Shown here piece after piece: positions 51,665-60,667 of a stretch of DNA of 64,000 nucleotides (within the stretch, counting starts at the first letter, position 1; each line of letters starts with the position of its first letter). The notes below the pieces were generated by a model, which worked only from the letters and a program-made list of their open reading frames with translations, ran no database searches and was not told the origin of the DNA. The stretch is from Bradyrhizobium sp. Ash2021 (lineage in GTDB: Bacteria > Pseudomonadota > Alphaproteobacteria > Rhizobiales > Xanthobacteraceae), in assembly GCF_031202265.1 (NCBI RefSeq), contig NZ_CP100604.1:5810501-5874500 (forward strand). Direction: 5' to 3'. A program made the translations under genes and the position numbers.

Positions 51665-51929
51665 GTCTATTCCCCATTACCAACGTTGCGCTATCAATCC
51701 AAACAACGTGACCTCAATTAGGTTGCTTTGGGGCAATGCCGGAGCCGTGATCGTTCCCAGCTGTGACGGCGCGGCAACAAAGCGTGTTTGTTCCCTGACA
51801 CAGAAGGTTTTTTTGCCCGTTAAGCAGACGGTTTGCGGCCGAGCGTGTGTCAAAGATGGCGAAGGTGAGGTTCAAAGCTCGCCGAAAAGTGATCGGAGCC
51901 GGTTAAGGATTCGAACACCAGGGCGGCCC

Positions 51930-52367
51930 CTACCGCGTCATCTGTTCCAATGCCGGGAATGGCGCGTAGACCGCGCCGGCGCAGGGCTCGCTAGCGTTCT
52001 CGATGATGCGGTCGAGCCGGCCGTCGACATAGAGCACGGCGCGCTCGCGCGGTTCATGGTAGCTGCCGTCGGATTCGCGCGGGGTGAAGCGCAGGCAACT
52101 GACATAGCGTAGCCGACCGCCGACGACGCGCTGAACCGGATCGGCCATCGCAGCCTCATGCACGCCGACGGGGTTGTTGAGGTAGGTCTTCATGAACGAC
52201 ACGATCTCAAGCTTATAGTTGTTCGGATAAGGCTGGTTGGCGACGCCGCGGTCGTCGGTATAGGTGATGCTTCTGCTGCTCTCGCTGTCCGCGCAGGCCG
52301 CAAGCGCGATCGGCAGCAACAGAATCGCCGCAATTTTTGTTGATGTCCCCAAGCGCAATTCTTCCAC
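51930..52367 (-). CDS. Putative lipoprotein
   Basis: The 145-residue precursor has a lipobox (I-A-L-A-A-C) with Cys at about residue 25, then Y-P-N-N-Y-K-L-E-I-V-S-F-M and two further cysteines (V-S-C-L-R-F, E-P-C-A-G). It should be membrane-anchored by lipidation. Related short lipoproteins are frequent in this group; function unknown. Confidence 0.75.
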   Translation of the reverse strand: MEELRLGTSTKIAAILLLPIALAACADSESSRSITYTDDRGVANQPYPNNYKLEIVSFMKTYLNNPVGVHEAAMADPVQRVVGGRLRYVSCLRFTPRESDGSYHEPRERAVLYVDGRLDRIIENASEPCAGAVYAPFPALEQMTR

Positions 52368-52458
52368 CTGCCCCCGGGATTGTCTTAAACCGCCCCGAGC
52401 CGAATTGGAATTCGCTTCTGGGTTATTGGCGGGAGGTTCGAGCGGGGCAAAAGCCGTA

Positions 52459-52499
52459 CCGGCCCGCCGTCACTGGGGAAGCAGTGACGGACGGGCCGG
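52459..52499. terminator. 16-bp hairpin
   Basis: CCGGCCCG-CCGTCACT (52459-52474) pairs with AGTGACGG-A-CGGGCCGG (52483-52499) with one bulged A. It lies 60 bases past the stop of the minus-strand His-rich gene and may end its transcript. Confidence 0.6.
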
Positions 52500-52558
52500 G
52501 CCTGATATCCGCTGGCGCGGCGGGGCAACGTGGATCGAACCACGCCAGCGGAACAGTG

Positions 52559-52876
52559 TCAGCCGCGCTTGGCGGGGGACGTAACGTGCTTGGTCACAAC
52601 CTTCGGCGACGCGTGGGTCTTGTACGCAGCCATGTGCTTGTGGTGGCGATGATGGGCATAGTGCTTGTGATGATGGCGGCCCATCCTGGCATTCGCGTTC
52701 AGCAGCTTCGATTTCGACTGGTCGGCCTTGATGACCGGCGCGGTCGTGGTCTTGGCGACCGGCGCTTGGGTCGTTTTCGTGACCGGCGCAGGAGTTGTCT
52801 TGTCTGCCGTAGCGGCAAGCGCGGGAGCCGCGATAACGGAAACGGCGAGCAGCGCTGCGGAAATGGTCTTGAACAT
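52559..52876 (-). CDS. Secreted His/Lys-rich protein
   Basis: The 105-residue precursor has a signal peptide (cut after A-P-A-L-A), repeats of T-T-x-A-P-V-x-K (three units near 26-50), then R-H-H-H-K-H-Y-A-H-H-R-H-H-K-H. Strongly basic with clustered histidines; metal or polyanion binding is possible. GGAG precedes ATG. Confidence 0.75.
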   Translation of the reverse strand: MFKTISAALLAVSVIAAPALAATADKTTPAPVTKTTQAPVAKTTTAPVIKADQSKSKLLNANARMGRHHHKHYAHHRHHKHMAAYKTHASPKVVTKHVTSPAKRG

Positions 52877-53161
52877 GGTTGTCTCCTCTTTGCAGGGGAT
52901 CGCGAGGGTGGCCGGTCGGGTGGCCGGGCTCGCTGATCATGCAGACGACCTTAGTGAGCGCGCGCTGAACCCACCCTGAAGCGCGTTGACGGACTTCGTT
53001 CATCTCGATGACAAGTTCGTCATGTTCCACAGGCAGCACCTGCCCCCGCGCAAAATACCTGAATTGCGGCTAGCGGCCGGGAATGTTCCGGACCGCCGGG
53101 TGTTCAAGGAAGCAGGCTTCGGTGTAGGATCGCCGACGGTCGCAGAAACCAGGAGAGATGA

Positions 53162-53704
53162 ATGCGCAAGCTTGCGGTCAGGCTTTTGACGTTGGCGATG
53201 TTCACGGTGGCGCTGGTCGCCGTGCCCCTGCTCTCGGCCTACGCCGCAGGTAGCGACAATCCGGCGCCGCCGGCCTCCGACACCAAGAAAGAGAAGAAGA
53301 AGGGCGACAAGAGTTCTGGCATCGACGACCCCAAATTCCTGGCCGGTTATCGCACAGCCTACACCACGATCTATGATCGCAACGATTATGCCGCCGCGAT
53401 CAAGCAGTTGAAGGCGCTGGGACATGACGACCGCGCCGACGTCGCCAATCTGATCGGCTACTCCTATCGCAAGCTCGGCGACTACAAGGTCTCGCAGATC
53501 TGGTACGAGCGCGCGCTCAAGGCCGACCCGAACCACGTCAAGACGTGGCAGTATTACGGCCTGTGGCAGCTCGAACGGGGCAACCGCGACCAGGCGCAAT
53601 ATCATCTGAACCGGCTCGCAGCACTCGCCGGCACCGGCAGCGAGGAATATCGTTCGCTCGCAGCCGCGCTCGAAAAGCCGCCGGGTACCGGTCTGGTTTA
53701 CTGA
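53162..53704 (+). CDS. Secreted TPR-like protein, paralogue B
   Basis: The 180-residue precursor has a signal peptide, a Lys-rich linker (T-K-K-E-K-K-K-G-D-K) and the same TPR-like C-terminal domain as 23876-24484, with Y-T-T-I-Y-D-R-N-D-Y-A-A-A-I, S-Y-R-K-L-G-D-Y-K-V-S-Q-I-W and final E-K-P-P-G-T-G-L-V-Y. AGGAGAG precedes ATG. Followed after 22 bases by paralogue C. Confidence 0.88.
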   Translation: MRKLAVRLLTLAMFTVALVAVPLLSAYAAGSDNPAPPASDTKKEKKKGDKSSGIDDPKFLAGYRTAYTTIYDRNDYAAAIKQLKALGHDDRADVANLIGYSYRKLGDYKVSQIWYERALKADPNHVKTWQYYGLWQLERGNRDQAQYHLNRLAALAGTGSEEYRSLAAALEKPPGTGLVY

Positions 53705-53726
53705 ACGACGTCAACAGGAGAGACGC

Positions 53727-54275
53727 ATGAAAAAGTTCGCGATCAGGCTTTTGACGCTTGCCATCTTGTCGCTGACGCTGGCGGCAGCCCCCGTGGTCAC
53801 CGCGGTCTATGCCGCGCCCGACAACGATCCGCCGCCGACGCCGCCCCCAACCAAGGGCAAGAAAGCGAAGAGATCCGAAATTCGCCCGGGCATCGAAGAG
53901 ACCGCGTTCGCGAAGGGCTATCGCACCGCCTACGCCACGATCTACGATCGCAACGACTACGCCACCGCAATCGAGCAGTTGAAGGCGCTCGGGCATGACG
54001 ACAGCGCCGCCGTTGCCAATCTGATCGGCTACTCCTATCGCAAGCTCGGCGACTACAAGGTCTCGCAGATCTGGTACGAGCGCGCGCTCAAGGCCGATCC
54101 GAACCACGTCAAGACCTGGCAGTATTACGGGCTTTGGCAGGTCGAGCAGGGCAACCGCGATCAGGCGCAATATCACTTAAGCCGGATCGCAGCGCTCGCC
54201 GGCACCAGCAGCGAGGAGTATCGCTCGCTCGCCGCCGCGCTGGAGAAGCCGCCGGGCACCGGGCTGGTTTACTGA
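53727..54275 (+). CDS. Secreted TPR-like protein, paralogue C
   Basis: The 182-residue precursor differs from paralogue B mainly in the linker (P-P-P-T-P-P-P-T-K-G-K-K-A-K) while the C-terminal 110 residues are nearly the same. AGGAGAG lies upstream. The pair is a recent tandem duplication and probably an operon. Confidence 0.88.
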   Translation: MKKFAIRLLTLAILSLTLAAAPVVTAVYAAPDNDPPPTPPPTKGKKAKRSEIRPGIEETAFAKGYRTAYATIYDRNDYATAIEQLKALGHDDSAAVANLIGYSYRKLGDYKVSQIWYERALKADPNHVKTWQYYGLWQVEQGNRDQAQYHLSRIAALAGTSSEEYRSLAAALEKPPGTGLVY

Positions 54276-54287
54276 TTGCACCCCAGG

Positions 54288-54404
54288 CGTCATTGCGGGC
54301 CAACGGGTCGCGCGAATGCGCGCCCGATGACAGGCTCCGCGAAGCAATCCAGAGCTGCGAAGGCAGACTGGATTGCTTCGTCGCTTACGCTCCGCGCAAT
54401 GACG
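54288..54404. repeat. Long palindromic Bradyrhizobium repeat
   Basis: The ends CGTCATTGCG and CGCAATGACG are perfectly inverted, as are inner GCGAAGCAATCCAG and CTGGATTGCTTCG. This CGTCATTGCGAGC...-type element is widespread in Bradyrhizobium and Rhodopseudomonas intergenic regions. It begins 13 bases after paralogue C. Confidence 0.8.
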
Positions 54405-54476
54405 TTGATGATACGCGCGCAGCCCTGCACCGCGCCTCGGCTGCGGTTTCTGATACAATCGCCACGCGCGATGATG

Positions 54477-54683
54477 TCAACGCCGCGCGGCTCTAGCCAC
54501 GCTCGCAAGCAGCGCAGCGAGACAGCCAAACAACAGGATGGCGCCCGCCGCCAACGGAGCGTCCGGGATCAGCGTCGCCACCATGCCGGCGAGGACGACG
54601 ACGGCTATGATCACGAGCGCCAGCGCGCCGTCATCGACGAACAGTCCGGCCAGTTCGCGCAACGCGTTGGTCAGGACCGTCAT
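54477..54683 (-). CDS. Small membrane protein
   Basis: From ATG 54683 the 68-residue protein has two hydrophobic helices (about 18-38 and 43-62, L-A-L-V-I-I-A-V-V-V-L-A-G-M and A-G-A-I-L-L-F-G-C-L). Its start overlaps the stop of the COG4280-like gene (ATGA at 54680-54683). Last gene of the efflux operon. Confidence 0.65.
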   Translation of the reverse strand: MTVLTNALRELAGLFVDDGALALVIIAVVVLAGMVATLIPDAPLAAGAILLFGCLAALLASVARAARR

Positions 54684-55432
54684 GACAGAGCCTCCGCCTT
54701 GGGGCGGCGCGCCAGTGCAACGGCCGCGACGCTGACAGCCAAAAATATCGCCGCGAATATGACGATCGCGAAATCCGCGCCCGGCCAGGCCACGCCGAGA
54801 CCTTCGCCGGTCCAGAACACGCCAAACGCCGAAAGCATGATGCCGACCGCGAATTTGAGCGTGTTTTCCGGAACCCGCGCCAACGGCCGATGCACGATCA
54901 AGCCGACGGCTGCAACCGCCAGACATGCGGCCACGGCGCCGACGCTTGCGGGAACGAGCATTCCTCGACCAGCGCCGAGCGCAATCACGATAAAAACGAC
55001 TTCAAGCCCTTCGAGAAGGACCGCCTTGAAGGTCGTGAGTCCCCCGATCCAATCAAGCCGCACCTCGTTGCGGCGCGCCTGCTCGCGCAGTTCCGCCGTT
55101 TCGGTCGCGAACGCCGCCGCTTCATCATGCAGCGGGATGACGCCGGCCGCGCGCAAAATCGCCTTACGCAGCCACCGCATGCCGAACAGCAGAAGCAGAA
55201 TGCCAATGGCGAGCTGCAACAGGTGCAGTGGCACCTGATCGAGCAACGGCCCGAGCGCCACGACGATGAGCGCCAGCAACAGCAGGCCAGCGAGGGCGCC
55301 AAGTCCGGCCGGCCGCCAGCCGCGAACGATGGCGACCGCCAACACGATCGTCAGAGCCTCGACCGCCTCGACCAGCGAGGCCAGGAACGCGGCCGTCACC
55401 GCCGGCCAAACGAGCGCCAAATTACTTGTCAC
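54680..55432 (-). CDS. COG4280-like membrane protein
   Basis: From GTG 55432 (GGAGG six bases upstream) the 250-residue protein has about seven hydrophobic segments and two related acid-containing helices, L-V-E-A-V-E-A-L-T-I-V-L-A and L-E-G-L-E-V-V-F-I-V-I-A-L-G. The E-x-x-E pattern recalls FTR1-type iron permeases and COG4280 predicted membrane proteins. Metal transport is possible. GTGA overlap with the opgC-like gene indicates coupled translation. Confidence 0.7.
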   Translation of the reverse strand: MTSNLALVWPAVTAAFLASLVEAVEALTIVLAVAIVRGWRPAGLGALAGLLLLALIVVALGPLLDQVPLHLLQLAIGILLLLFGMRWLRKAILRAAGVIPLHDEAAAFATETAELREQARRNEVRLDWIGGLTTFKAVLLEGLEVVFIVIALGAGRGMLVPASVGAVAACLAVAAVGLIVHRPLARVPENTLKFAVGIMLSAFGVFWTGEGLGVAWPGADFAIVIFAAIFLAVSVAAVALARRPKAEALS

Positions 55433-56037
55433 GCGATGCCTCCGAGTCGCGCATGCGAAGGAAGCATACGATTCCGCCGTTTGGGCCACGTCCAGCAATA
55501 TGCGATCGCAGTCATGAGCAATATTCCTGTCGCACCGACGAGAATCTGAACCCAGAGGGAGTTCAAGCTTAGTTCGATCGCGGCATGAGCGCAAAACGAC
55601 AGCACGATGCCGGTGCAAAAGACCTGAAGCGAGTTCCGGCCGCATTTGATCAGCGGCGCCAGCGAGCGCCATTGCAGAATGGGCGAATCCACCGGCAGGA
55701 AGCGCGTGACGACGACAGCGAGAGCAATGAAGTGAACGATACGGTGGGGCGCGAGATAGGTCTTATCGTTGGGATGGAATGGCTGCAGGATCCAATGCGG
55801 AACAAGACCACCGAGATCCGGTGTGCGAATTGCCATCGTCACGACGAAAGAGAAGACAAGGGTGGCGATGGCCAGCCAGAACACGGCGGCGTCGCTGAAT
55901 CCATAATGCTTGATTGTGGTCCAGCTCAGCACCTCGTGCGGGATGTGATCCAGAAAGATCGCCCAATTCGCCAAGCCGCGAAACAGGTCAAGCCTGACGT
56001 CTCGTGCTGCGGGAGGAGGATCTGCACAAAGCCGCAT
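55429..56037 (-). pseudogene. OpgC-like acyltransferase with internal in-frame deletion
   Basis: The 202-residue frame opens with R-D-V-R-L-D-L-F-R-G-L-A-N-W-A-I-F-L-D-H and K-H-Y-G-F-S-D-A-A, the N-terminus of OpgC (succinylation of periplasmic glucans), and ends with a normal OpgC C-terminus (P-H-R-I-V-H-F-I-A-L-A, K-C-G-R-N-S-L-Q-V-F-C). OpgC proteins have about 370-400 residues; some 180 central residues with several helices are missing near 55884. The frame is kept, perhaps because downstream genes depend on coupling. Confidence 0.75.
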
Positions 56038-56049
56038 GGAACGTGCCTC

Positions 56050-57246
56050 TTATTGCCTTACCGTTTTCGAAGACGATACGGCTACGCCGGCCTGCGGCGC
56101 AGCAGCGGCCACGTGAACCGTATCTCCTGCCGTTAATGTCTCCGGAGGATTGTTGACGATCCGATCGGACCGGGACAGGCCCGCAGTGACCTCCACACTG
56201 TCACCGAGATCGCGGCCCAACTGCACACTCCTGAGGACGACCTTATTGTTGCTGTCGAGGGTTGCGACCTGTGTGCCCTGATTCCCGGTCACAAGCGCCG
56301 TAGATGGAATTGTTACCAAATTCGCGTCCGTCGGAATTTCGAAATGCACATTGCAGTAACTGCCGCCGAAGAATTTTCCGGCTGCATTGTCGGCCTGAAG
56401 CTCGACCTGCATGCTGTGCGAACTGGGATTTATGGCCTTGGAGATGTGAGAGAGTGTCGCGTCGAATTGCGCGCCCGGATATTGCGGCATTTCGAATGTC
56501 GCCTTCATTCCCACGGTCAACCCGGCGGAAAACGATTGCGGCACCTGCACGTAAATGCGGACGTGATGCAGGTCCGACACCTCGAACAGCGCCTGACCGG
56601 AACCTCCTCCCGAATTGATCAGCATTCCGAGTTCGACATTTCGGGCGGTCACGACGCCATCAAAGGGCGCGGAAAGCGTCTTGAACGACTGCATCGCCTC
56701 GAGCTGCCGGACGTTGGCTTGGTTGGCGTCGACGACGGCCTCCTTCGCCTTCTCGTCGGCGGTGGTCTGGTCCGCAAGCTGCTGGGCCACGATCTGCTTT
56801 TGCAACAGGATGTTGTTCCGGTTGGCGGTGAGCGAAGCAATTTGATGATTGGCCCTGACGCTCGCCAATGTCGCTTTGGCCTGACTGAGCTGCTGATCGA
56901 GATCCGGAGCGTCGATGGTGGCCAGGACCTGCCCGGCCTTTACCGCCGTTCCGATGTCGTGATCCCAGCTCTTCACATAGCCGTTCACCCGCGCGAAGAT
57001 CGCCGCCCGGTTGAAGGGCTGGATATTGCCGGGCAGCGTCAGCGTCTGTTGCGAGCTGCCGGGGATCGGTTGGGCAAGGGCAACGGTCGGGATACTCTGC
57101 GCGTTGGTCCAGTTGACCACTTCCTGCTTGCTCTGCGCACGGTTGACGAAGCCGTAGCCGACCACGACGCTGGCAAGGAGAACCCCTGCCGTGGCGGCCG
57201 TCAGGAGGCTGCGCCGACTTGGGGCTTTGACGTCTTCCGAGGACAT
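56050..57246 (-). CDS. RND efflux periplasmic adaptor
   Basis: From ATG 57246 (GGAGAA upstream) the 398-residue protein has an N-terminal membrane anchor, a lipoyl/barrel part (F-A-R-V-N-G-Y-V-K-S-W-D-H-D-I-G-T-A-V-K-A-G-Q-V-L), a coiled-coil hairpin (about 100-170), and F-D-G-V-V-T-A-R-N-V-E-L-G-M-L-I. It links the inner-membrane pump to an outer-membrane channel, which is not encoded here. Second gene after the pump. Confidence 0.93.
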   Translation of the reverse strand: MSSEDVKAPSRRSLLTAATAGVLLASVVVGYGFVNRAQSKQEVVNWTNAQSIPTVALAQPIPGSSQQTLTLPGNIQPFNRAAIFARVNGYVKSWDHDIGTAVKAGQVLATIDAPDLDQQLSQAKATLASVRANHQIASLTANRNNILLQKQIVAQQLADQTTADEKAKEAVVDANQANVRQLEAMQSFKTLSAPFDGVVTARNVELGMLINSGGGSGQALFEVSDLHHVRIYVQVPQSFSAGLTVGMKATFEMPQYPGAQFDATLSHISKAINPSSHSMQVELQADNAAGKFFGGSYCNVHFEIPTDANLVTIPSTALVTGNQGTQVATLDSNNKVVLRSVQLGRDLGDSVEVTAGLSRSDRIVNNPPETLTAGDTVHVAAAAPQAGVAVSSSKTVRQ

Positions 57247-57260
57247 TTCTTGTTCTCCGC

Positions 57261-60200
57261 TTAATGCGATGATGAGGTTGCAGCGTTCGCCTGATTTACG
57301 GCGTGAGACTTCCGGCCGTGCACCAGGCTGAAGATTGTGGGCACCAGGAACAGCGTGGCGCAGGTGGCAAAGATCAGTCCGCCGATCACGGCGCGCCCCA
57401 GTGGCTGGTTCTGCCCGGGCTCGATCGCCATCGGCAGCATGCCGATGACCATCGCGAGCGCCGTCATCAGGACCGGACGAAACCGCGAGCCGCCCGCCTC
57501 GAATGCCGCCGCCATGGCGTTCGCGCCCGCCGCCATCCGATCGCGGGCAAAGCTGATCACCAGAATGCTGTTGGCGGTCGCCACCCCCATGCACATGATC
57601 GCGCCGGTGAGTGCGGGAACCGAAAGCGTCGTTCCGGTCCCGAACAGAATCCAGACGATGCCGGCCAATGCAGTCGGCAGCGCCATCACGATGACGAAGG
57701 GATCGACCCAGGACTGAAAGTTGATGACGATCAGCAAATAGATCAGCACGATCGCTGCCGCGAGACCGACGAACAGCTGCTGATAGGCGCTAGTCATCGT
57801 GCTCACCTGGCCCCGCAGCGCGACGCTCGCGCCCTGGGGCAGATCCTTTGCCGTGTCGTGGATCGCCTTTTGAATGTCGGACGCGAGCGCACCGAGATCG
57901 CGTCCCTGCGGGGTCGCAAAAATGTCGATCACTGGCTGAACGTTGTAGTGCGACACGACGGCGTTGCTGTTGGTGCGTTGGACTTGCGCCAGGCCGCCAA
58001 GGAGCTGGGTGTTGGCGGCGGTGGCGGACGTCACCGGGATGTTTTGCAGGCCGGTCATGGTGTTGATGTCGCGCTGCGGCGTCTGAACCGAGACCGCGTA
58101 GGAAACACCGTTGGCCGGGTTCAGCCAATAGGTTGGGGCCGACTGCGAGCTTCCCGACAGCGTCGTCAGCATGGCGGTGGCGACGTCCTTTTCGGTAAGG
58201 CCGGCAAGCGAGGTCAGCGAACGGTCGACATTGACGTCGAGGGTCGGCTGCTGAAACGCCTGCTGGATGCGCGCATCGGCGATGCCCGGGATCGCTTTGA
58301 CCTTCGTCAGCAGTGCATTGGCATATTTGCGATTTGCCACGAGATCCCTGCCGGCGACCTGGAGATCGATGGGCGCCGGGACACCAAAATTCAGCACCTG
58401 GCTGACGATATCGGCCGGCAGGAAGGCAAAGCTCGTACCCGGAAACTGCTGCGGCAGTTTCTCGCGCATGGTCTTGATGTAGTCGTCGGTCGGCGCGTGA
58501 TTGGGCTTGAGGCTGATCAGGATGTCCGCGTCGCCGACGCCGATGGTGCCGGAGTTGTTGTAGGCCATATTGATGCCAGACACCGTGAGCCCGATATTGC
58601 TCACGATGCCGTCGAGCTCGTTTGATGGAATGATGCCGTGAATCGCGGTCCCGACCCGGTCGGTCAGGCTCGTTGTTTCCTCGATCCGCGTTCCCGTCGG
58701 GGCGCGGATATGAAGTTTTATCTGGCCGCCGTCCACGGTCGGGAAGAAGTCCTGGCCGAGATAGGGCGCAAGGCCGAACGACAATACGCTGAAGACCAGG
58801 AAACCGGCGATCACCTTGACCCGGTTCCGGAGACACAGCTGCAGCAGGCCCTGATAACCGTTGCGGATGTTTTCGAACACATGTTCGAAGCCGCGCTGGA
58901 AGCGGGCCAGCGGATTGCGGTTGTTGGCGTGACCAGCCTCGTCAGTCGAGCCGTGGACGTGTTGATTGCGCAGGAGATAGTTTGCCAGCGTCGGCACCAG
59001 CGTGCGCGACAGCACATAGGAAGCGGCAAGTGCCAGCATCACCGCCTCGGCAAGCGGCCGGAACAGGTAACCGGCGACGCCGCCAAGCCCGAACATCGGC
59101 ACGAAGGCGATGCAAATGCAGAGCAGCGACACGGTCGCCGGCACCACGATCTGGTGCGCGCCATCGAGAATCGCGGGCCCGATCTCCTTGCCCTGCTCAA
59201 GATGCCAGTTGATGTTTTCGATGGTGACGGTGGCATCGTCGACCAGGATACCGACCGCGAGCGCCAGACCGCCGAGCGTCATGACGTTGATGGTCTCGCC
59301 CAGCAGCGAAAGGCCGGTCAGCGCGGCCAGGATCGCCAGCGGAATCGAGAGCGTGATGATGAGCGTCGAGCGCCAGCTGCCGAGGAACAGCAGGATCATC
59401 ATCCCCGTCAGCACCGCCGCGATCACGCCTTCCCTGACGACGCTGGATACTGCATCGGTCACGAAAACCGATTGATCGCCGACTGCCGTCAGCTTCAGGC
59501 TGCTGGGAAGCGTCTTGGACACCGAGGGCAGCAGGTTCTTGACGCCATTGATGATGTCGAGCGTCGAACTTGTGCCGGCCTTCATGATGGTCAGCAGCAC
59601 GGCGCTGGCGCCGTTGACGTGAACGGCGTTGGTCTGCGGCGGACTGCCGTCATGCACATAGGCCACGTCGCGCATATAGATGACGGTGCCATTGACGGTC
59701 TTGATCGGGAGGTCGTTGAAGGCTTCGACCGCCTTTGGCGAGTCGTTCAGGTTGACGGTGTATTCGTATGAGCCGATTTTCTGTGTTCCAACCGGCGTGA
59801 TCAGGTTCTGCAGCGAAAGCGCGTTGATGACGTCGTTCGCCGAAACGCCATATTGATGCAGCGCCTGCTGGTTGAGGTCGGCCTGCACCTGGCGCACCTT
59901 GCCGCCGAACGGGAGCGGCAGCGCGGCACCGGGAACCGGAGCCAGCGCCGGGCGGATGAAATTCAGCGCCGAGTCGAAAATCTGGGTCTCGGACATCTGG
60001 TCGCTGGAAAGCGCCAGTTGCAGAATAGGAACGCTCGAGGCATTGAAGCTCAGGATCAGCGGCGGCGTGATGCCCGGCGGCATCTGCTTCAGCACGGTCT
60101 GCGACATGCCGTTGACCTGCGCCAGCGCGGCATTGATGTTCACGGTCGGCTGAAAAAAGATCTTGATGATCCCGTAGTTCACGATCGACTGGGATTCGAT

Positions 60201-60443
60201 ATGCTCGATATCGTTGACGCTGTTGGGCAGCGACCGCTCGTAGAACGTGACGATGCGGCCGGCCATATCGTCGGCCGGCAGACCGGTGTAGCTGAACACC
60301 ACGCTTATGACGGGGATGTTGATGTTCGGGAAGATGTCGGTCGGCGTCCGCAGCGCCGACGCCGTGCCGAAGATCAGGATCAGCACCGCCATGACAACGA
60401 ATGTATACGGCCGCCGCAAGGCGAGCCGAACGATTCCGATCAT
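57261..60443 (-). CDS. RND-family efflux pump
   Basis: The 1060-residue inner-membrane transporter has the RND duplicated layout: T-D-I-F-P-N-I-N-I-P near residue 34, first helix bundle with proton-relay Asp pair in G-I-L-V-D-D-A-T-V-T-I-E-N-I, large periplasmic loops, and second bundle with C-M-G-V-A-T-A-N-S-I-L-V-I-S. It uses the proton gradient to expel drugs or toxic compounds. GGGAGAAC precedes ATG. Divergent from a LysR regulator. Confidence 0.95.
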   Translation of the reverse strand: MIGIVRLALRRPYTFVVMAVLILIFGTASALRTPTDIFPNINIPVISVVFSYTGLPADDMAGRIVTFYERSLPNSVNDIEHIESQSIVNYGIIKIFFQPTVNINAALAQVNGMSQTVLKQMPPGITPPLILSFNASSVPILQLALSSDQMSETQIFDSALNFIRPALAPVPGAALPLPFGGKVRQVQADLNQQALHQYGVSANDVINALSLQNLITPVGTQKIGSYEYTVNLNDSPKAVEAFNDLPIKTVNGTVIYMRDVAYVHDGSPPQTNAVHVNGASAVLLTIMKAGTSSTLDIINGVKNLLPSVSKTLPSSLKLTAVGDQSVFVTDAVSSVVREGVIAAVLTGMMILLFLGSWRSTLIITLSIPLAILAALTGLSLLGETINVMTLGGLALAVGILVDDATVTIENINWHLEQGKEIGPAILDGAHQIVVPATVSLLCICIAFVPMFGLGGVAGYLFRPLAEAVMLALAASYVLSRTLVPTLANYLLRNQHVHGSTDEAGHANNRNPLARFQRGFEHVFENIRNGYQGLLQLCLRNRVKVIAGFLVFSVLSFGLAPYLGQDFFPTVDGGQIKLHIRAPTGTRIEETTSLTDRVGTAIHGIIPSNELDGIVSNIGLTVSGINMAYNNSGTIGVGDADILISLKPNHAPTDDYIKTMREKLPQQFPGTSFAFLPADIVSQVLNFGVPAPIDLQVAGRDLVANRKYANALLTKVKAIPGIADARIQQAFQQPTLDVNVDRSLTSLAGLTEKDVATAMLTTLSGSSQSAPTYWLNPANGVSYAVSVQTPQRDINTMTGLQNIPVTSATAANTQLLGGLAQVQRTNSNAVVSHYNVQPVIDIFATPQGRDLGALASDIQKAIHDTAKDLPQGASVALRGQVSTMTSAYQQLFVGLAAAIVLIYLLIVINFQSWVDPFVIVMALPTALAGIVWILFGTGTTLSVPALTGAIMCMGVATANSILVISFARDRMAAGANAMAAAFEAGGSRFRPVLMTALAMVIGMLPMAIEPGQNQPLGRAVIGGLIFATCATLFLVPTIFSLVHGRKSHAVNQANAATSSSH

Positions 60444-60588
60444 AACGTTCTCCCAGGTGAAACGATGCGTTGTCCGCGGTAGCCGCCGATTCTTAGGACC
60501 GCCTTAGCGCCCGCAACCCACCTGCCCTCTCGCGGCCTCGCGAGGTGCAATCTTCCAATCGACAAGTCGGAATCTAGGGTTGAGTTTC

Positions 60589-60603
60589 GCATTCGTAAAA
60601 TGC
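60589..60603. promoter_or_regulatory. Candidate LysR box
   Basis: GCATT-CGTAA-AATGC is a perfect 5-5-5 inverted repeat of T-N11-A type, 64 bases upstream of the LysR start and 145 bases before the pump start. It is a plausible site for regulation of both. Confidence 0.6.
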
Positions 60604-60667
60604 ATTCTCTTCATCATCACATGCGTGTTTTGAATTGTGGTGGAGTTCCAGTCGCTTGACCAAGACG

